From Calothrix sp. PCC 7103 (GTDB lineage Bacteria > Cyanobacteriota > Cyanobacteriia > Cyanobacteriales > Nostocaceae), in NCBI RefSeq assembly GCF_000331305.1, contig NZ_KB217478.1, forward strand, positions 3,933,315 through 3,997,314: a DNA stretch of 64,000 nt, given 5' to 3'. The notes beneath the pieces were generated by a model. The model made no database searches and had not been told where the DNA came from. It saw only the letters and a list, made by a program, of their open reading frames with translations. The translations under genes were made by a program, and so were the position numbers. Shown here piece by piece: positions 36,413 through 46,350 of the stretch (position 1 is its first letter; each line of letters opens with the position of its first letter).

Positions 36413-37555
36413 TTACCCTTTACCCCCTTCTATTCCTATGGCTTCATTTATCGAAGTCAATCCTCGTTGTTCAAGTAACACAAGCAAACCCTTAAGAATA
36501 CGACGTATCATCCAAGGCCCCTCATATATCCAACCTGTATAAATTTGGACTAAGCTGGCGCCTGCGGTGATTTTTTCCCATGCATCTGCGGCAGTAAATA
36601 TTCCACCTACGCCGATAATTGGTATTTGTCCTTGAGAATGTTTGTAAATGTAACGAATTATTTCTGTTGAACGGCCGCGTACTGGCGCCCCACTAATTCC
36701 ACCAGCTTCTTCTTGAGGTGATTTCCCTGTTGCTATAAATTGCGTTTTTAAGTTATCGCGACGAATTGTAGTATTTGTAGCTATAATTCCCGCTAACTTA
36801 TAATTGAGCGCTAATTCGATAATGTCGGATATTGTCTCCCATTCTAAATCTGGCGCTATCTTGACAAATATCGGTTTTTGTGGTGTGGAATTTTCTTGAC
36901 TTAATGCTTCTAAGATAGAAGAAAGCATAGTAGCATCTTGAAGCGCGCGTAATCCAGGTGTATTAGGGGAAGAAACGTTAACGACAAAATAATCACCACA
37001 ATCTTTGAGTAAGCGAAAAGTGTCACGGTAATCAATAGCAGCAGCTTCAAGCGGTGTAATTTTTGATTTGCCTAGATTAACACCAATGGGTATGGGTAAA
37101 GTTAGGTTATTTCGTACTTCTGCTAATCTATGAGCCATATCAACCGCACCTGAATTATTGAAACCCATTCGATTAAGCGCTGCATTATCTTCGGGTAAAC
37201 GAAATAAGCGAGGTTTTGGGTTGCCTGGTTGGGGATGAAAAGTCACAGTCCCTAATTCGGCAAACCCGAATCCTAAGCTTCCCCATACTGGTGCGGCAAC
37301 TCCATCTTTATCAAACCCAGCAGCTAAACCAACTGGGTTGGGAAAATGCAATCCAAACAGATTTTGTTCTAAACGTTTGTCAAACAGGCAAAATGATTGC
37401 CGCAAGCGCTGGTTTACCCACCTAGTGCTTGGACTATAACAAATCTCACTCAGCCAATTTAAGCTGCGAATCGTTGAAGAGTGCAGTTTCTCCGGGTCAG
37501 CTTTCACCGCATTGAATAATAATGGGCGAATTACAAGTTGGTATATATCTTTCAT
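36413..37555 (-). CDS. pyrD: Dihydroorotate dehydrogenase (quinone), class 2
   Basis: PyrD oxidises dihydroorotate to orotate with transfer of electrons to quinone; class 2 enzymes sit on the membrane by an N-terminal helix. The 380-residue protein has the N-terminal membrane-binding helices, [21 protein letters not shown] (about 70-90), [33 protein letters not shown] with the catalytic Ser of class 2, [14 protein letters not shown] and the FMN phosphate site [15 protein letters not shown]. The length is slightly longer than usual (about 340-370). It is on the opposite strand to the large GAF gene, 76 bases away, so they share a promoter region. Complements pyrB at 3902. Confidence 0.96.
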   Translation of the reverse strand: MKDIYQLVIRPLLFNAVKADPEKLHSSTIRSLNWLSEICYSPSTRWVNQRLRQSFCLFDKRLEQNLFGLHFPNPVGLAAGFDKDGVAAPVWGSLGFGFAELGTVTFHPQPGNPKPRLFRLPEDNAALNRMGFNNSGAVDMAHRLAEVRNNLTLPIPIGVNLGKSKITPLEAAAIDYRDTFRLLKDCGDYFVVNVSSPNTPGLRALQDATMLSSILEALSQENSTPQKPIFVKIAPDLEWETISDIIELALNYKLAGIIATNTTIRRDNLKTQFIATGKSPQEEAGGISGAPVRGRSTEIIRYIYKHSQGQIPIIGVGGIFTAADAWEKITAGASLVQIYTGWIYEGPWMIRRILKGLLVLLEQRGLTSINEAIGIEGGKG

Positions 37556-37631
37556 TTTGATAACTATCGATAGTATTTGGGCATCTTAAGTACAAACCAG
37601 CTATATTAATTCTTACTAGACGACCGCTTCT

Positions 37632-40502
37632 ATGGGGCAGCCACAACGACCAATCGGCGCTGAACAGCATATTATCTCTTTAGGGCGTGTCTTACAAAGC
37701 CTGCGAGAAGAAGATAATATTGATGTTCTAATTCAAACTATTATTACTTTTGTCAAAGAACAATTTGACTACAACTTGGTATGGGTGGCGCTTTACGACC
37801 GCTTAAATCATATAGTAATTGGCAAGGGAGGATTTTCACCCGGAAATGATAATGGTTATTTAAATCAGCGATTAGTTCTAAGTCCCGGAGATTTATTAGA
37901 ACAAGTAGTTATTGAACAACGTCCTGTTGGTGTTGCTGACTTGCGGGCAGAAGCGCGCGCAGAAGTTTGGCAAGAATTAGCTAAGAAGCATCAAATTCAA
38001 GGAACTATCATTTTACCTATTCGCTATAAAGACCGCTGTTTAGGTTTACTTATGCTTGGTTCGATTCGTTGGGGATATCTTTTACCAACTGATGCTAAAG
38101 CAAGATTGATGATGGTACTAGGTGAATTAGCCGCAGCGTTACACCAGTATGAGCTTGACTGGCAGCAAAAACATACGAAGCGTCTCGAAGAACCTTTATT
38201 AAACTTGTTACAAAAATTACAAGCCTCTAATAATTTAATGCAGCGTGTAGAAGCTGTAGTTAAAGCTGTACATGAATTCACGGCGCCAACTCGTACTCAT
38301 ATTTACTGGTATGAACGCGAAGGTCGGTATTTTTGGCGCCGTTTTAGCAGTCACTCAAATGGCAACACACAAAAGTATGATAAAAACCAAACTGGGATAG
38401 GTTCAATTACAGTTGAGGAGTTAAGCGATTTTTACTATGCTTTGGCAACGAATGAAATTGTTGCTATTGGAGAAGGGCGAAGTTCACTCAAAAGCCATTT
38501 TACTGCTCAGTTGATGCAACGCTTACAGGTTCGGTCTTTATTAGCGGCGCCAATTATTTGCCAAAAGGATTTAATCGGTTTTTTAGCTATCGAAGCAATG
38601 GAAGCGCGCATATGGAAAGAAAACGATAAAAGTTTTGTTCAAGGTGCAGCTGGTTTGGTATCGCTTGTAGCACCTGCTGAAGAAATGGAAAACACAATTA
38701 AGCAAATTCGAGGTGATGCTGATTTAACTAGCGAAGTCGCAAAAGGAATATATAGTGAACGTGATTTTGAGCAGACCCTGAGCAATTGCGCTAAAAAAAT
38801 TCTGGAACGACTTGGTGCCATGCGATTTGTGCTTCTGTACTATAATCATGACCACAGTAAGTACGAAATTTTGTTTCAAACTCAACCTCTTTGGAGGCGC
38901 CCGTTCAATTTTGACTTTGAAGGTTTGCGTGAAGTTGATTGGCTACTTTTACAGCGTTCAGATGAAGCAATCGCAATTGAAAACTTAGAAGAAGATTTAC
39001 GGTTTTTTAATTGGCGTTCTTGTTTGCTCGAAGTTGGGGTTCGTTCTTTTGTTATAACTAACTGTCAGGGTGGAAATGCACCTGAAACGTTAATGCTAAT
39101 TACATACGAAAGCAAACGATCTTGGACAGCAAGAGAAAGAGAATTAGTTCAAATTGTTGGTCAGCAAGTAGGTGTAATTACTAGGCAGCGGCAGTTATAT
39201 TTTAACGGCGAGCAAAATACTAAAATTATGCAAAGCTTCCAAGAATCATTACGAATTTTGGAACAAGCACAAGGCGCCACCAATACAGAACCAGATAATA
39301 GAAATCTAGAAATTATTTCTTTGCGCCAAATTGCTGGCGTTCTTAACTGTCATTTAGTGTTAATGCTATCTTGGACACCTAATTCACAATATGCTGAAAT
39401 AATTCCTGGCTTCATTAATGGTCAAGAATTTGCTGTATCGAGCGAAATTTCTGTGCCAATATTAGGCGAAGCTTTGATACAGTGGGCGTTAGGCAGTGAA
39501 TCAATGATGCTTATTACAGTCCAAGACTTGCCCGAAGATACACGTAAATGGCTACATGGTTCAAGTATTGGTCAAATTTTAATAGCAGCATTACGTACAG
39601 ACCCTGCTTACAAACCTACAGGTGTAGTGGTGATAGGTGATAATATTGCACGTCGTTGGTCTGAGCAAAGCTTGAGTGCAGCATCCATGTTAATTAGTCA
39701 ACTCGCTTGGTCACGACGTTTTCGTCAAGTATCACAAATATTGCTTGAATCAAAACAAGAGTTACAGCAAATAAACTGGTATAAACACCGAAGATTTGAA
39801 GAGAACCATCGTACAGCAAACTCTTTGATTAGCCAAATTAAAGCGTTAGGTGTTCCGAATAACGAATTTACACAAGTGCGCTATCAGCAAATTCTACGCC
39901 AGTTAGAAAGTACTTATTCATCAGTAACTGGCTTACTTGAAGAGGAGCAATGGCAGTTACAGTTTAGTAAGGCAAAAATGCCTATTGCCAGCTTATTAAA
40001 ACGTTCACTAGAACGAGTCGATAAATGGCTCAAAGAGAAAAAATTATGGGTGGGAGTACATGGTTTAGGGCAAAATACAGTTGATAGTACAGGTAATACA
40101 GAACTAACATTAGGAAAAACTAACTTAAGCTTATCGCAATACTCGTTAATCGTTTTTGGTGATGTTGCAAAAATAGAATTAATAATAAATGAAATTTTAA
40201 TAGCTGCTGTAGAACGTTCTGTACCTGGAGGAAGAATAGACTTTTGGTGTCGGCGCCTGGAAAATAATAGATTAGAGCTTTCGATTACCGATAATGGTAT
40301 TATTAATGCTCAATTACTGGCAGAATTATATCAAGATAGTTCAAAAGATGTACTTGTATCTAAGTATATAGACAATTACCCGGGTTTACACTTGTTTATT
40401 AGTCAAAATTTGGTAAGGCAAATGGGAGGAGAGTTAAACTTTTACCAGTTACCAGATGGTCGCGTTGTTAGTCGGTTATTGCTAGCGTTGGCTGTTAAAT
40501 AA
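37632..40502 (+). CDS. Multi-GAF sensor with degenerate histidine-kinase-like ATPase domain
   Basis: A 956-residue soluble sensor with at least three GAF-like domains: about 15-165 (TIITFVKEQFDYNLVWVALY), 195-350 (LLAAPIICQKDLIGFLAIEA) and 375-525 (ILERLGAMRFVLLYY), with further GAF-like sequence to about 690. A helical segment (about 715-785, HRRFEENHRTANSLISQIKA) sits where a DHp domain would be but has no clear H-box. The C-terminus (about 850-955) is an HATPase-like fold: NEILIAA (N box), LSITDNG (G1) and PGLHLFISQNLVRQMGGEL (G2). It is therefore a probable signalling protein of the cyanobacterial GAF-ATPase type that may lack autokinase activity. Possible ligands (bilin, cyclic nucleotide) are unknown. 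Confidence 0.82.
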   Translation: MGQPQRPIGAEQHIISLGRVLQSLREEDNIDVLIQTIITFVKEQFDYNLVWVALYDRLNHIVIGKGGFSPGNDNGYLNQRLVLSPGDLLEQVVIEQRPVGVADLRAEARAEVWQELAKKHQIQGTIILPIRYKDRCLGLLMLGSIRWGYLLPTDAKARLMMVLGELAAALHQYELDWQQKHTKRLEEPLLNLLQKLQASNNLMQRVEAVVKAVHEFTAPTRTHIYWYEREGRYFWRRFSSHSNGNTQKYDKNQTGIGSITVEELSDFYYALATNEIVAIGEGRSSLKSHFTAQLMQRLQVRSLLAAPIICQKDLIGFLAIEAMEARIWKENDKSFVQGAAGLVSLVAPAEEMENTIKQIRGDADLTSEVAKGIYSERDFEQTLSNCAKKILERLGAMRFVLLYYNHDHSKYEILFQTQPLWRRPFNFDFEGLREVDWLLLQRSDEAIAIENLEEDLRFFNWRSCLLEVGVRSFVITNCQGGNAPETLMLITYESKRSWTARERELVQIVGQQVGVITRQRQLYFNGEQNTKIMQSFQESLRILEQAQGATNTEPDNRNLEIISLRQIAGVLNCHLVLMLSWTPNSQYAEIIPGFINGQEFAVSSEISVPILGEALIQWALGSESMMLITVQDLPEDTRKWLHGSSIGQILIAALRTDPAYKPTGVVVIGDNIARRWSEQSLSAASMLISQLAWSRRFRQVSQILLESKQELQQINWYKHRRFEENHRTANSLISQIKALGVPNNEFTQVRYQQILRQLESTYSSVTGLLEEEQWQLQFSKAKMPIASLLKRSLERVDKWLKEKKLWVGVHGLGQNTVDSTGNTELTLGKTNLSLSQYSLIVFGDVAKIELIINEILIAAVERSVPGGRIDFWCRRLENNRLELSITDNGIINAQLLAELYQDSSKDVLVSKYIDNYPGLHLFISQNLVRQMGGELNFYQLPDGRVVSRLLLALAVK

Positions 40503-40771
40503 TTATAGGGGACGGGGCAAGAGAAAGCCCATCCCACAATATGGTTAATCTATTAGGACTGATTTATCGCGTAGACCTCTTTGTTAAAACCAGTAAGAAT
40601 ATTACCTTGAATATTGGCTAAGTTAATTTTATGTTATAGGATTATTACCATTATTTGTTAATCGGTAATAGATGTAGGCAAATTTAACTTATGCAGATAC
40701 TTTAAGTTTGAGAAAAGTATATAATATGGTTCCACCCTTGATAAATCTCAACATTATTCTGTAAACCATTT
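40503..40771. other. Intergenic region upstream of the DUF2256 gene
   Basis: About 270 AT-rich bases after the GAF sensor gene, with no gene seen. It contains a loosely inverted stretch around TTACCATTATTTGTTAATCGGTAA and the promoter region of the next two genes. Confidence 0.4.
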
Positions 40772-40936
40772 ATGGCACCCGCTCGTTCTAAGTCTGACCT
40801 GCCAACAAAAATATGTCCGGTTTGTGGGCTTCCGTTTACTTGGCGCAAAAAATGGGAAAAGAACTGGGACGAAGTAAAATATTGCTCTGAAAGGTGCCGT
40901 CGTCGGCGTTCGCAAGCTAAAACTGAAGATTCATGA
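40772..40936 (+). CDS. DUF2256 zinc-ribbon-like protein
   Basis: A 54-residue protein with two cysteine pairs: [20 protein letters not shown] and [11 protein letters not shown]. CxxC followed by [22 protein letters not shown] is the signature of DUF2256, a tiny metal-binding family of unknown role found in cyanobacteria and other bacteria. The start is the ATG at 40772. The stop lies 22 bases before the GTG start of the isoaspartyl peptidase gene, so the two are probably co-transcribed. The basic N-terminus ([13 protein letters not shown]) fits nucleic-acid or metal binding, but this is inference. Confidence 0.88.
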   Translation: MAPARSKSDLPTKICPVCGLPFTWRKKWEKNWDEVKYCSERCRRRRSQAKTEDS

Positions 40937-40958
40937 TTAAATATACGGAGTTACACAG

Positions 40959-41903
40959 GTGCGACCTAAATTAATTGTTCATGGTGGGGCAGGTAGTTCG
41001 CTTAAAGGTAAAGGTGGCGTTGAAGTAGTACGCCAGTCGCTATATAAAGTGTTAGAAGAGGTTTATGCTTTACTAGTATCTGGTGCTTCGGCGGCAGAAG
41101 CAGTAGTACATGGTTGCCAATTGTTAGAAGATGACCCACGTTTTAATGCTGGTACTGGTTCTGTACTGCAATCTGACGGGCAAATTCGCATGAGCGCTTC
41201 CTTAATGGACGGCGCCTCTCAAAGTTTTAGTGGTGTAATTAATGTTACACGAATACAAAATCCAATTAATTTAGCGCATTTTCTCCAGTCATCTCCCGAC
41301 CGAGTGCTATCAGATTTCGGCGCTTCGGAGTTAACACGAGAATTGCAGGTACCTAGTTATAATCCGCTTACAGATTTACGTTTAGAAGAATGGCTACAAG
41401 AACGTCAGGATAATTTCAAAAAGACAATGGCTGGGGTGGTAGCAGAAAAAGAATTAGTTGAAAGTGGTGCTGGTAGAGGCACGATTGGTGTTGTTGCTTT
41501 TGACACTTCTGGGAGAATCGCTGCTGGCACTTCTACTGGTGGTAAAGGGTTTGAGCGTATTGGTCGTGTTAGTGATTCTGCTATGCCTGCTGGCAATTAT
41601 GCTACTCAGTATGCTGGTGTTAGCTGTACTGGTATTGGTGAGCATATTCTGGATGAATGCTTGGCGCCGCGTATAGTGGTGCGGGTTACAGATGGAATGT
41701 CTTTGCTTGAAGCGATGCAGCGTTCGTTTGATGAGGCAACTCAAAATGAGCGTGATTTTGGCGCCATTGCGATTGATGCTAAGGGGACGATTGCATGGGG
41801 TAAGACTAGCGAAGTCCTTTTGGCAGCTTATCACAATGGCGAAAAGATGAACGATATTTTGGAACTGCCTGATGAACCACAAGTAGGGAGTGCGGAGAGT
41901 TAA
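40959..41903 (+). CDS. iaaA: Isoaspartyl peptidase / L-asparaginase (plant-type)
   Basis: An Ntn-hydrolase of 314 residues that cleaves iso-Asp dipeptides and asparagine after self-processing. LIVHGGAGS (about 4-12) and DDPRFNAGTGSVLQ (about 60-73) are typical of the alpha chain. The autocleavage site is in GRGTIGVVAFD (Thr about 175), which becomes the N-terminal catalytic residue of the beta subunit. GTSTGG and GIGEHILDEC complete the active site. Translation begins at a GTG (40959). Cyanobacterial members also help turn over cyanophycin breakdown dipeptides, a plausible role here. The end converges with glmU across a pair of hairpins. Confidence 0.95.
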   Translation: MRPKLIVHGGAGSSLKGKGGVEVVRQSLYKVLEEVYALLVSGASAAEAVVHGCQLLEDDPRFNAGTGSVLQSDGQIRMSASLMDGASQSFSGVINVTRIQNPINLAHFLQSSPDRVLSDFGASELTRELQVPSYNPLTDLRLEEWLQERQDNFKKTMAGVVAEKELVESGAGRGTIGVVAFDTSGRIAAGTSTGGKGFERIGRVSDSAMPAGNYATQYAGVSCTGIGEHILDECLAPRIVVRVTDGMSLLEAMQRSFDEATQNERDFGAIAIDAKGTIAWGKTSEVLLAAYHNGEKMNDILELPDEPQVGSAES

Positions 41904-41906
41904 GTA

Positions 41907-42046
41907 GGGTGCGTGAAAGCCATTACAAATCTGTGTAATTTAAAATCAAAGTGCTTTCACGCACCAGTTAGGCGCCAAAGTGATGGTGCGTGAAAGCAGT
42001 TTAATATTCTGTTACATTGATAGATTTTAATAGCTGTCACGCACCC
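41907..42046. repeat. Tandem GGTGCGTGAAAGC hairpins between convergent genes
   Basis: GGGTGCGTGAAAGC (41907-41920) pairs with GCTTTCACGCACC (41953-41965). Then GGTGCGTGAAAGC (41985-41997) pairs with GCTGTCACGCACCC (42033-42046). The second stem reaches the glmU stop codon. Two tandem copies of the same stem-loop lie exactly between convergent iaaA and glmU, so they may act as a bidirectional terminator as well as being a repeat. Confidence 0.75.
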
Positions 42047-43419
42047 TAGGTATTCTCTTCTCGTTTTTTTGATACCCAGCCAGGTTTGAGGACTGGTTGG
42101 GGACGCGCTATTACTAGGCAGTCGTCTGGAATATCTTGAGCAATTGTTGAACCTGCGGCTATATATACGTTTGAACCTAGGTTAAGTGGCGCCACTAAAA
42201 CGCTATTGGAACCTGTTTTTGTGTTGTCACCAATTGTAGTTGGGTGTTTTTTGAAGCCATCGTAGTTCGCAGTAATGGTTCCGGCGCCGATGTTTACTTT
42301 GGTGCCTGTTGTTGTGTCACCTAAGTATGAAAGGTGAGCAACGTTCGTTTTTGTGCCCAATTTAGTGTTTTTCAATTCTACAAAATTACCAATGCGGCAT
42401 CCTTCACCAACATGAGCATGACCACGTAAGTGGGCGTAGGGTCCAATGCGAACACCTGCTGCAACACTACTATCAGTAATTACTGAAAACTGTACTGAAA
42501 CGTTTTCACCAATTTTACTGTTTTCTATTAAACTTCCTGGCCCAATTGTAGAGCCTGTATGAATTATCGTTGAACCTCGCAGGTGGGTTTGCGGCTCAAT
42601 AATTACATCTGGGTGTAACTCAACGGTCTCATCGATTGTGACGCTACTTGGGTCAACTATTGTTACACCTGCTGCCATCCACTGATTTTTTATTCGATTT
42701 TGCAATATCTCGTAAGCGCCTGCTAATTGAAGTCGGTCGTTAATACCTAAAATTTCTTGGTAATCTTCGACATCTACTGCCATTACTGGTGAAACTTGTG
42801 TAACGGCATCTGTTAAGTAATATTCTTTCTGAGCGTTATTTGCCTGTAAGTGAGGTAGTACTTGTGCTAAATCTTGCCAGCGGAAGCAGTATATTCCTGC
42901 ATTGATGCGAGTACATAGCTTTTGTTCTGCTGTACAATCTTTGTCTTCAACCATTTGCTGCACAAATTTTTTACCACCATCACCATCACAAAAAACACGC
43001 CCGTAACCTTTGGGGTCGGGCAAATGCGCGGTCAGAATAGTTGCAGCATTTTGATTTTCTCGATGGGTTTGCAAGAGATTACTTAAAGTTTCGGGACGCA
43101 GCAATGGCACATCCCCATTTAAAACTAGTAAGTCACCTTCATAACCTTCCAAATGCGGTAGTAGCTGTTGGATAGCGTGCCCTGTTCCTAACTGCTGAGT
43201 TTGTTCAACAAACTCTATATTGGGTATTGGCGCCATCGCAGTTTTGACGAACTCAGCTTGGTACCCTACTATTATTATCCGCCGCTTTGGTTGCGCCTTA
43301 TCAACGCTCTTTAAGACTCGCTCGACAAGCGATAGCCCACCTAATTTATGTAAAACCTTGGGCAGGGTGGATTTCATTCTTGTGCCGCGTCCAGCCGCCA
43401 GAATTGCTACTACTACCAT
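42046..43419 (-). CDS. glmU: Bifunctional UDP-N-acetylglucosamine pyrophosphorylase / GlcN-1-P acetyltransferase
   Basis: GlmU makes UDP-GlcNAc for peptidoglycan and LPS. The N-terminal uridyltransferase domain (about 1-230) opens [20 protein letters not shown] (nucleotide loop) and shows [19 protein letters not shown] and a metal-site Asp. The C-terminal left-handed beta-helix (about 250-445) has the hexapeptide rhythm ([28 protein letters not shown]) and the acetyltransferase motif [13 protein letters not shown]. The 457-residue length is standard. The start is the ATG at 43419. It is upstream of no obvious operon partner. Function is certain. Confidence 0.97.
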   Translation of the reverse strand: MVVVAILAAGRGTRMKSTLPKVLHKLGGLSLVERVLKSVDKAQPKRRIIIVGYQAEFVKTAMAPIPNIEFVEQTQQLGTGHAIQQLLPHLEGYEGDLLVLNGDVPLLRPETLSNLLQTHRENQNAATILTAHLPDPKGYGRVFCDGDGGKKFVQQMVEDKDCTAEQKLCTRINAGIYCFRWQDLAQVLPHLQANNAQKEYYLTDAVTQVSPVMAVDVEDYQEILGINDRLQLAGAYEILQNRIKNQWMAAGVTIVDPSSVTIDETVELHPDVIIEPQTHLRGSTIIHTGSTIGPGSLIENSKIGENVSVQFSVITDSSVAAGVRIGPYAHLRGHAHVGEGCRIGNFVELKNTKLGTKTNVAHLSYLGDTTTGTKVNIGAGTITANYDGFKKHPTTIGDNTKTGSNSVLVAPLNLGSNVYIAAGSTIAQDIPDDCLVIARPQPVLKPGWVSKKREENT

Positions 43420-43542
43420 AATTAGCGATACTGCATGTGTGAATTGCTTATCAAAGCTGGAGATACTCCGCTTTCTTTGTTCAGACCCAAATAATACCAG
43501 CTAATCATCCACAATCGAAATGTTAACCGCTTACATTTCGAT

Positions 43543-44784
43543 TTAGTTGGATTTAATTTCTGGATTTGATTGCCAGGAGCGAATAAAGTCAGCAAATTTT
43601 TTCATCAATTCAGGATTACGCCAACCTCGTTTAGTTTCTTCTTCCATCGTAGATAGCGCTTCTTCTGGTGTATAAGCCTTTTTATAAGGACGTTCACTCG
43701 TTAAAGCATCATAAATATCAATAATTTGAAAAATTTGTGCCAATTTGGGTATTTCATCCCCTTTAAGACCATCAGGATACCCCGAACCATCCCATCGCTC
43801 ATGATGGTGCCTAATAATTGGTATGACCCCACGTGTACTACGCAAAGGCTGACAAATTTCTTCCCCAATCAAGACGTGTAGACGCATTGTCTTCCATTCT
43901 TCGTCTGTCAGCTTGCCCTGCTTGAGCAATATCGCATCGGGGATACCAACTTTACCAATATCATGTAGGTTGCCTCCCCACATTAAATCGCGAATTTCGT
44001 TACGGGAGAGTTTCAGATATTCACCAAATTCTTTACCCAACTCTATTAAGCGTTCGCAGTGATCCCCAGTATTTGGGTCGCGACTCTCAATTGCCCGTGC
44101 TATTGAAAATAATACTTTTTCAGCATGGTCAAGGTCTTCGTTCAAACGCTTTTGTCGCACTAGCGATTTTACGCGCGCTGCTAATTCTAAACGGTCAAAG
44201 GGTTTAGTTAAAAAGTCGTCTGCTCCAACTTCAATACCGCGAATACGAGAAGTTCTATCGTTTAAAGCTGTAATAAAAATCACAGGAATCAATCGGGTTT
44301 GCTCGTTTTGCTTGATTCGTTGGCAAACTTCAAACCCGTCCATTTCTGGCATCATGACATCAAGCAGTATTAAGTCTGGTGACGAATGAGCAATAAGTTC
44401 TATTGCACTAAAACCGCTATCGGCTTCAATGATTTCATAACCCTCCATCGCCAATAAAGCCACAGATGTCATTCGACTAGCTGCATGGTCATCAACGACG
44501 AGGATTTTTGGTGTATCACCATCAAATATATCCACTTGTGATTCGGCTTGCTGCGTTCTTGAAACCAATGATTCATGACCTGAATCAGCCTTTTGGTTTG
44601 TCCAAGATGATATGGCTTCAACTTTTTCAAGCATCAGGTCTTGTTTTGATAAGCCCAAGGGATAAGCTTGTGCTTTTTGCAATCCTAAAGCACTATTTGA
44701 ACCAATATCATTTACTTTCTCTGAGGGGTTTGACCCACTCGCAACTCTTTCGGTAGAACCTGTATAATTGGATTTCAAAACCAC
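43543..44784 (-). CDS. Response regulator with HD-GYP domain
   Basis: A 413-residue two-domain protein. After a low-complexity N-terminus (about 1-90) a receiver domain (about 93-215) contains ILVVDDHAASR, the phosphoacceptor in DLILLDVMMPEMDG and KPFDRLELAAR. An HD-GYP phosphodiesterase domain follows (about 225-405): HDIGKVGIPD, the pair HHHERWDGSGYP, and DIYDALTSERPYKKA. HD-GYP proteins hydrolyse cyclic di-GMP, so phosphorylation should tune a second-messenger level. The protein is cytosolic. The start is a GTG at 44784. No kinase gene is adjacent. The GYP signature and metal-binding residues look intact. Confidence 0.93.
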   Translation of the reverse strand: MVLKSNYTGSTERVASGSNPSEKVNDIGSNSALGLQKAQAYPLGLSKQDLMLEKVEAISSWTNQKADSGHESLVSRTQQAESQVDIFDGDTPKILVVDDHAASRMTSVALLAMEGYEIIEADSGFSAIELIAHSSPDLILLDVMMPEMDGFEVCQRIKQNEQTRLIPVIFITALNDRTSRIRGIEVGADDFLTKPFDRLELAARVKSLVRQKRLNEDLDHAEKVLFSIARAIESRDPNTGDHCERLIELGKEFGEYLKLSRNEIRDLMWGGNLHDIGKVGIPDAILLKQGKLTDEEWKTMRLHVLIGEEICQPLRSTRGVIPIIRHHHERWDGSGYPDGLKGDEIPKLAQIFQIIDIYDALTSERPYKKAYTPEEALSTMEEETKRGWRNPELMKKFADFIRSWQSNPEIKSN

Positions 44785-45387
44785 AGAGGCGCTCCAATTC
44801 TTAAAACAATTTAAATTTATATACTGTACTGTTCAGCTTGGTTTTAAATAGTTTTGCGTCATACTGTAACTTTTCACGTTAAGTCAGAATTTAATAATTG
44901 TCAATTGTCATGTATAGATGACGTTTAACTTTTGGTAGTTGTCACCTTCATAAATTCCTAACATTCGTATTGACTTACAATACAACGCAAACTTAATCTA
45001 TTTATGTTTAAGCAAACCAGCGCGTTTTTCATCTTTTAAGGCATCTGAGAAAATTGTGGTCAAAATTCCCCACCTATCTTTCTAGTATGGGCAATTTGAG
45101 CAAATCTTAAATCAGGTTTTATACGGAGATTTGTTCGCATGACTGTGCAAAATAAGTCGCTTGTCTTGTTAAATTTATTTTTGGAACCTAACTAAACAAT
45201 ACAGTATTTTTTTTATTGGTAAGCAACTTATGTATTTTCCCATAAAATTTATTAGCAATTATCAAACTACTGTAAAGTTACTTATCGCAGTGACGATTTA
45301 TTCACTTTTGCAGTGATTCTGATCACAATTACTTTATATACTCTATTGATGTTTTTGATTATAAGTATAATAAAATACCAAAAACCA
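44785..45387. other. Intergenic region of about 600 bp, nothing recognised
   Basis: AT-rich; stops in every frame. It contains no tRNA, recognised repeat or terminator that I could support. Possible promoters for the HD-GYP gene lie at the left end. The right end borders the mnmD stop codon. Confidence 0.5.
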
Positions 45388-46299
45388 CTAAGTAGTTGGA
45401 TTTGCTGATGACCAGCGTTTCCGCCAAGAAGACGTAGTTTCAAGCGCACTCGAATTTTGTTCCAGTCGGCGCCGTTCTAGAATGATTTGTGCTTGGTCTT
45501 GAAGTAACGGGTCACGATAAGGAATTGCAGCACGTGTATATAAGTGTTCGAGTTCAGCAGTTGAAAGGGGAGATTGTTGCTTCAATAACTGAAGACATGC
45601 AGGATGTGCTGCAACAGTACCAGGAGTTTTTCTGCCTACAGGAGGTGTTGAAGCGATAATTAAACCAGAGAGCAAAAGTGCTGTACGTACTGCTGCAGAA
45701 CATGAGTAAGTAGCTAGTAATCCTTCCTGGTGTAGACATTTGGAAACAAGCGCTATAAATTCAATTGTCCACAATTGTGGACATTGTGGAGGAGAAAAGG
45801 GGTCTAGGAAAATAGCGTCTGCCTGAAATGAGTCTACTAGTACTTGTTTAATTGTAGTTCGAGCATCACCAATCAATAAAGATGCTTTCAGGTTATCTTT
45901 TTCTACGTAATACGTAGAAGAGAGTTTTGTCAAGATATCTAGATATTCAAAGTCCCAGTCAGCATACAAACTATGACTTAGCGCTGCACGTGGTACTGCT
46001 GGGTTGAACTCTAAACCAATGACTTCAATACGGCAGTTTGGATTCTGGCGCCAAATAGTTTGCAGCGCAGCAGCAGTGTTATATCCTAGTCCATAGCAAA
46101 TATCTAAAATTCGGATGGTATGCCCTTTGGTTAGGTTTGTCGCTCTTTGAGATAGCTGTGTCGGAACAACAAATTTTTGAAAGCTTTCTTGTCTGGCGCC
46201 AAAATGGCTATGATATGACTCTTCAAATTCTTCGGAGAAGAAGGTGAAAGAACCGTCTGCTGTTGATTGGGGGATAAATTGTTCGGGCATTTCGGACAT
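45388..46299 (-). CDS. mnmD: tRNA U34 methyltransferase, MnmD/MnmC-N type (DUF752)
   Basis: A 303-residue SAM-dependent methyltransferase. The N-terminus has GSFTFFSEEFEESYHSHFGA (about 15-34), the substrate-recognition opening of the MnmC-N/MnmD family. The SAM site is IRILDICYGLGYNTAAAL (about 63-80), and later DAIFLDPFSPPQCPQLWT (about 155-172) is the catalytic DPFSP motif. MnmD methylates nm5(s2)U34 in some tRNAs. It has a C-terminal RRK-like tail and lacks the FAD oxidase domain of MnmC, so it is a stand-alone methylase. It diverges from the sulfurtransferase gene at 46351 with only 51 bases between, which may reflect the shared theme of tRNA thio-modification. Confidence 0.85.
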   Translation of the reverse strand: MSEMPEQFIPQSTADGSFTFFSEEFEESYHSHFGARQESFQKFVVPTQLSQRATNLTKGHTIRILDICYGLGYNTAAALQTIWRQNPNCRIEVIGLEFNPAVPRAALSHSLYADWDFEYLDILTKLSSTYYVEKDNLKASLLIGDARTTIKQVLVDSFQADAIFLDPFSPPQCPQLWTIEFIALVSKCLHQEGLLATYSCSAAVRTALLLSGLIIASTPPVGRKTPGTVAAHPACLQLLKQQSPLSTAELEHLYTRAAIPYRDPLLQDQAQIILERRRLEQNSSALETTSSWRKRWSSANPTT

Positions 46300-46350
46300 T
46301 ACGTTCGATAATAGTTTTAGGAATTAATAAAAATACAAGTACTAGTAATT

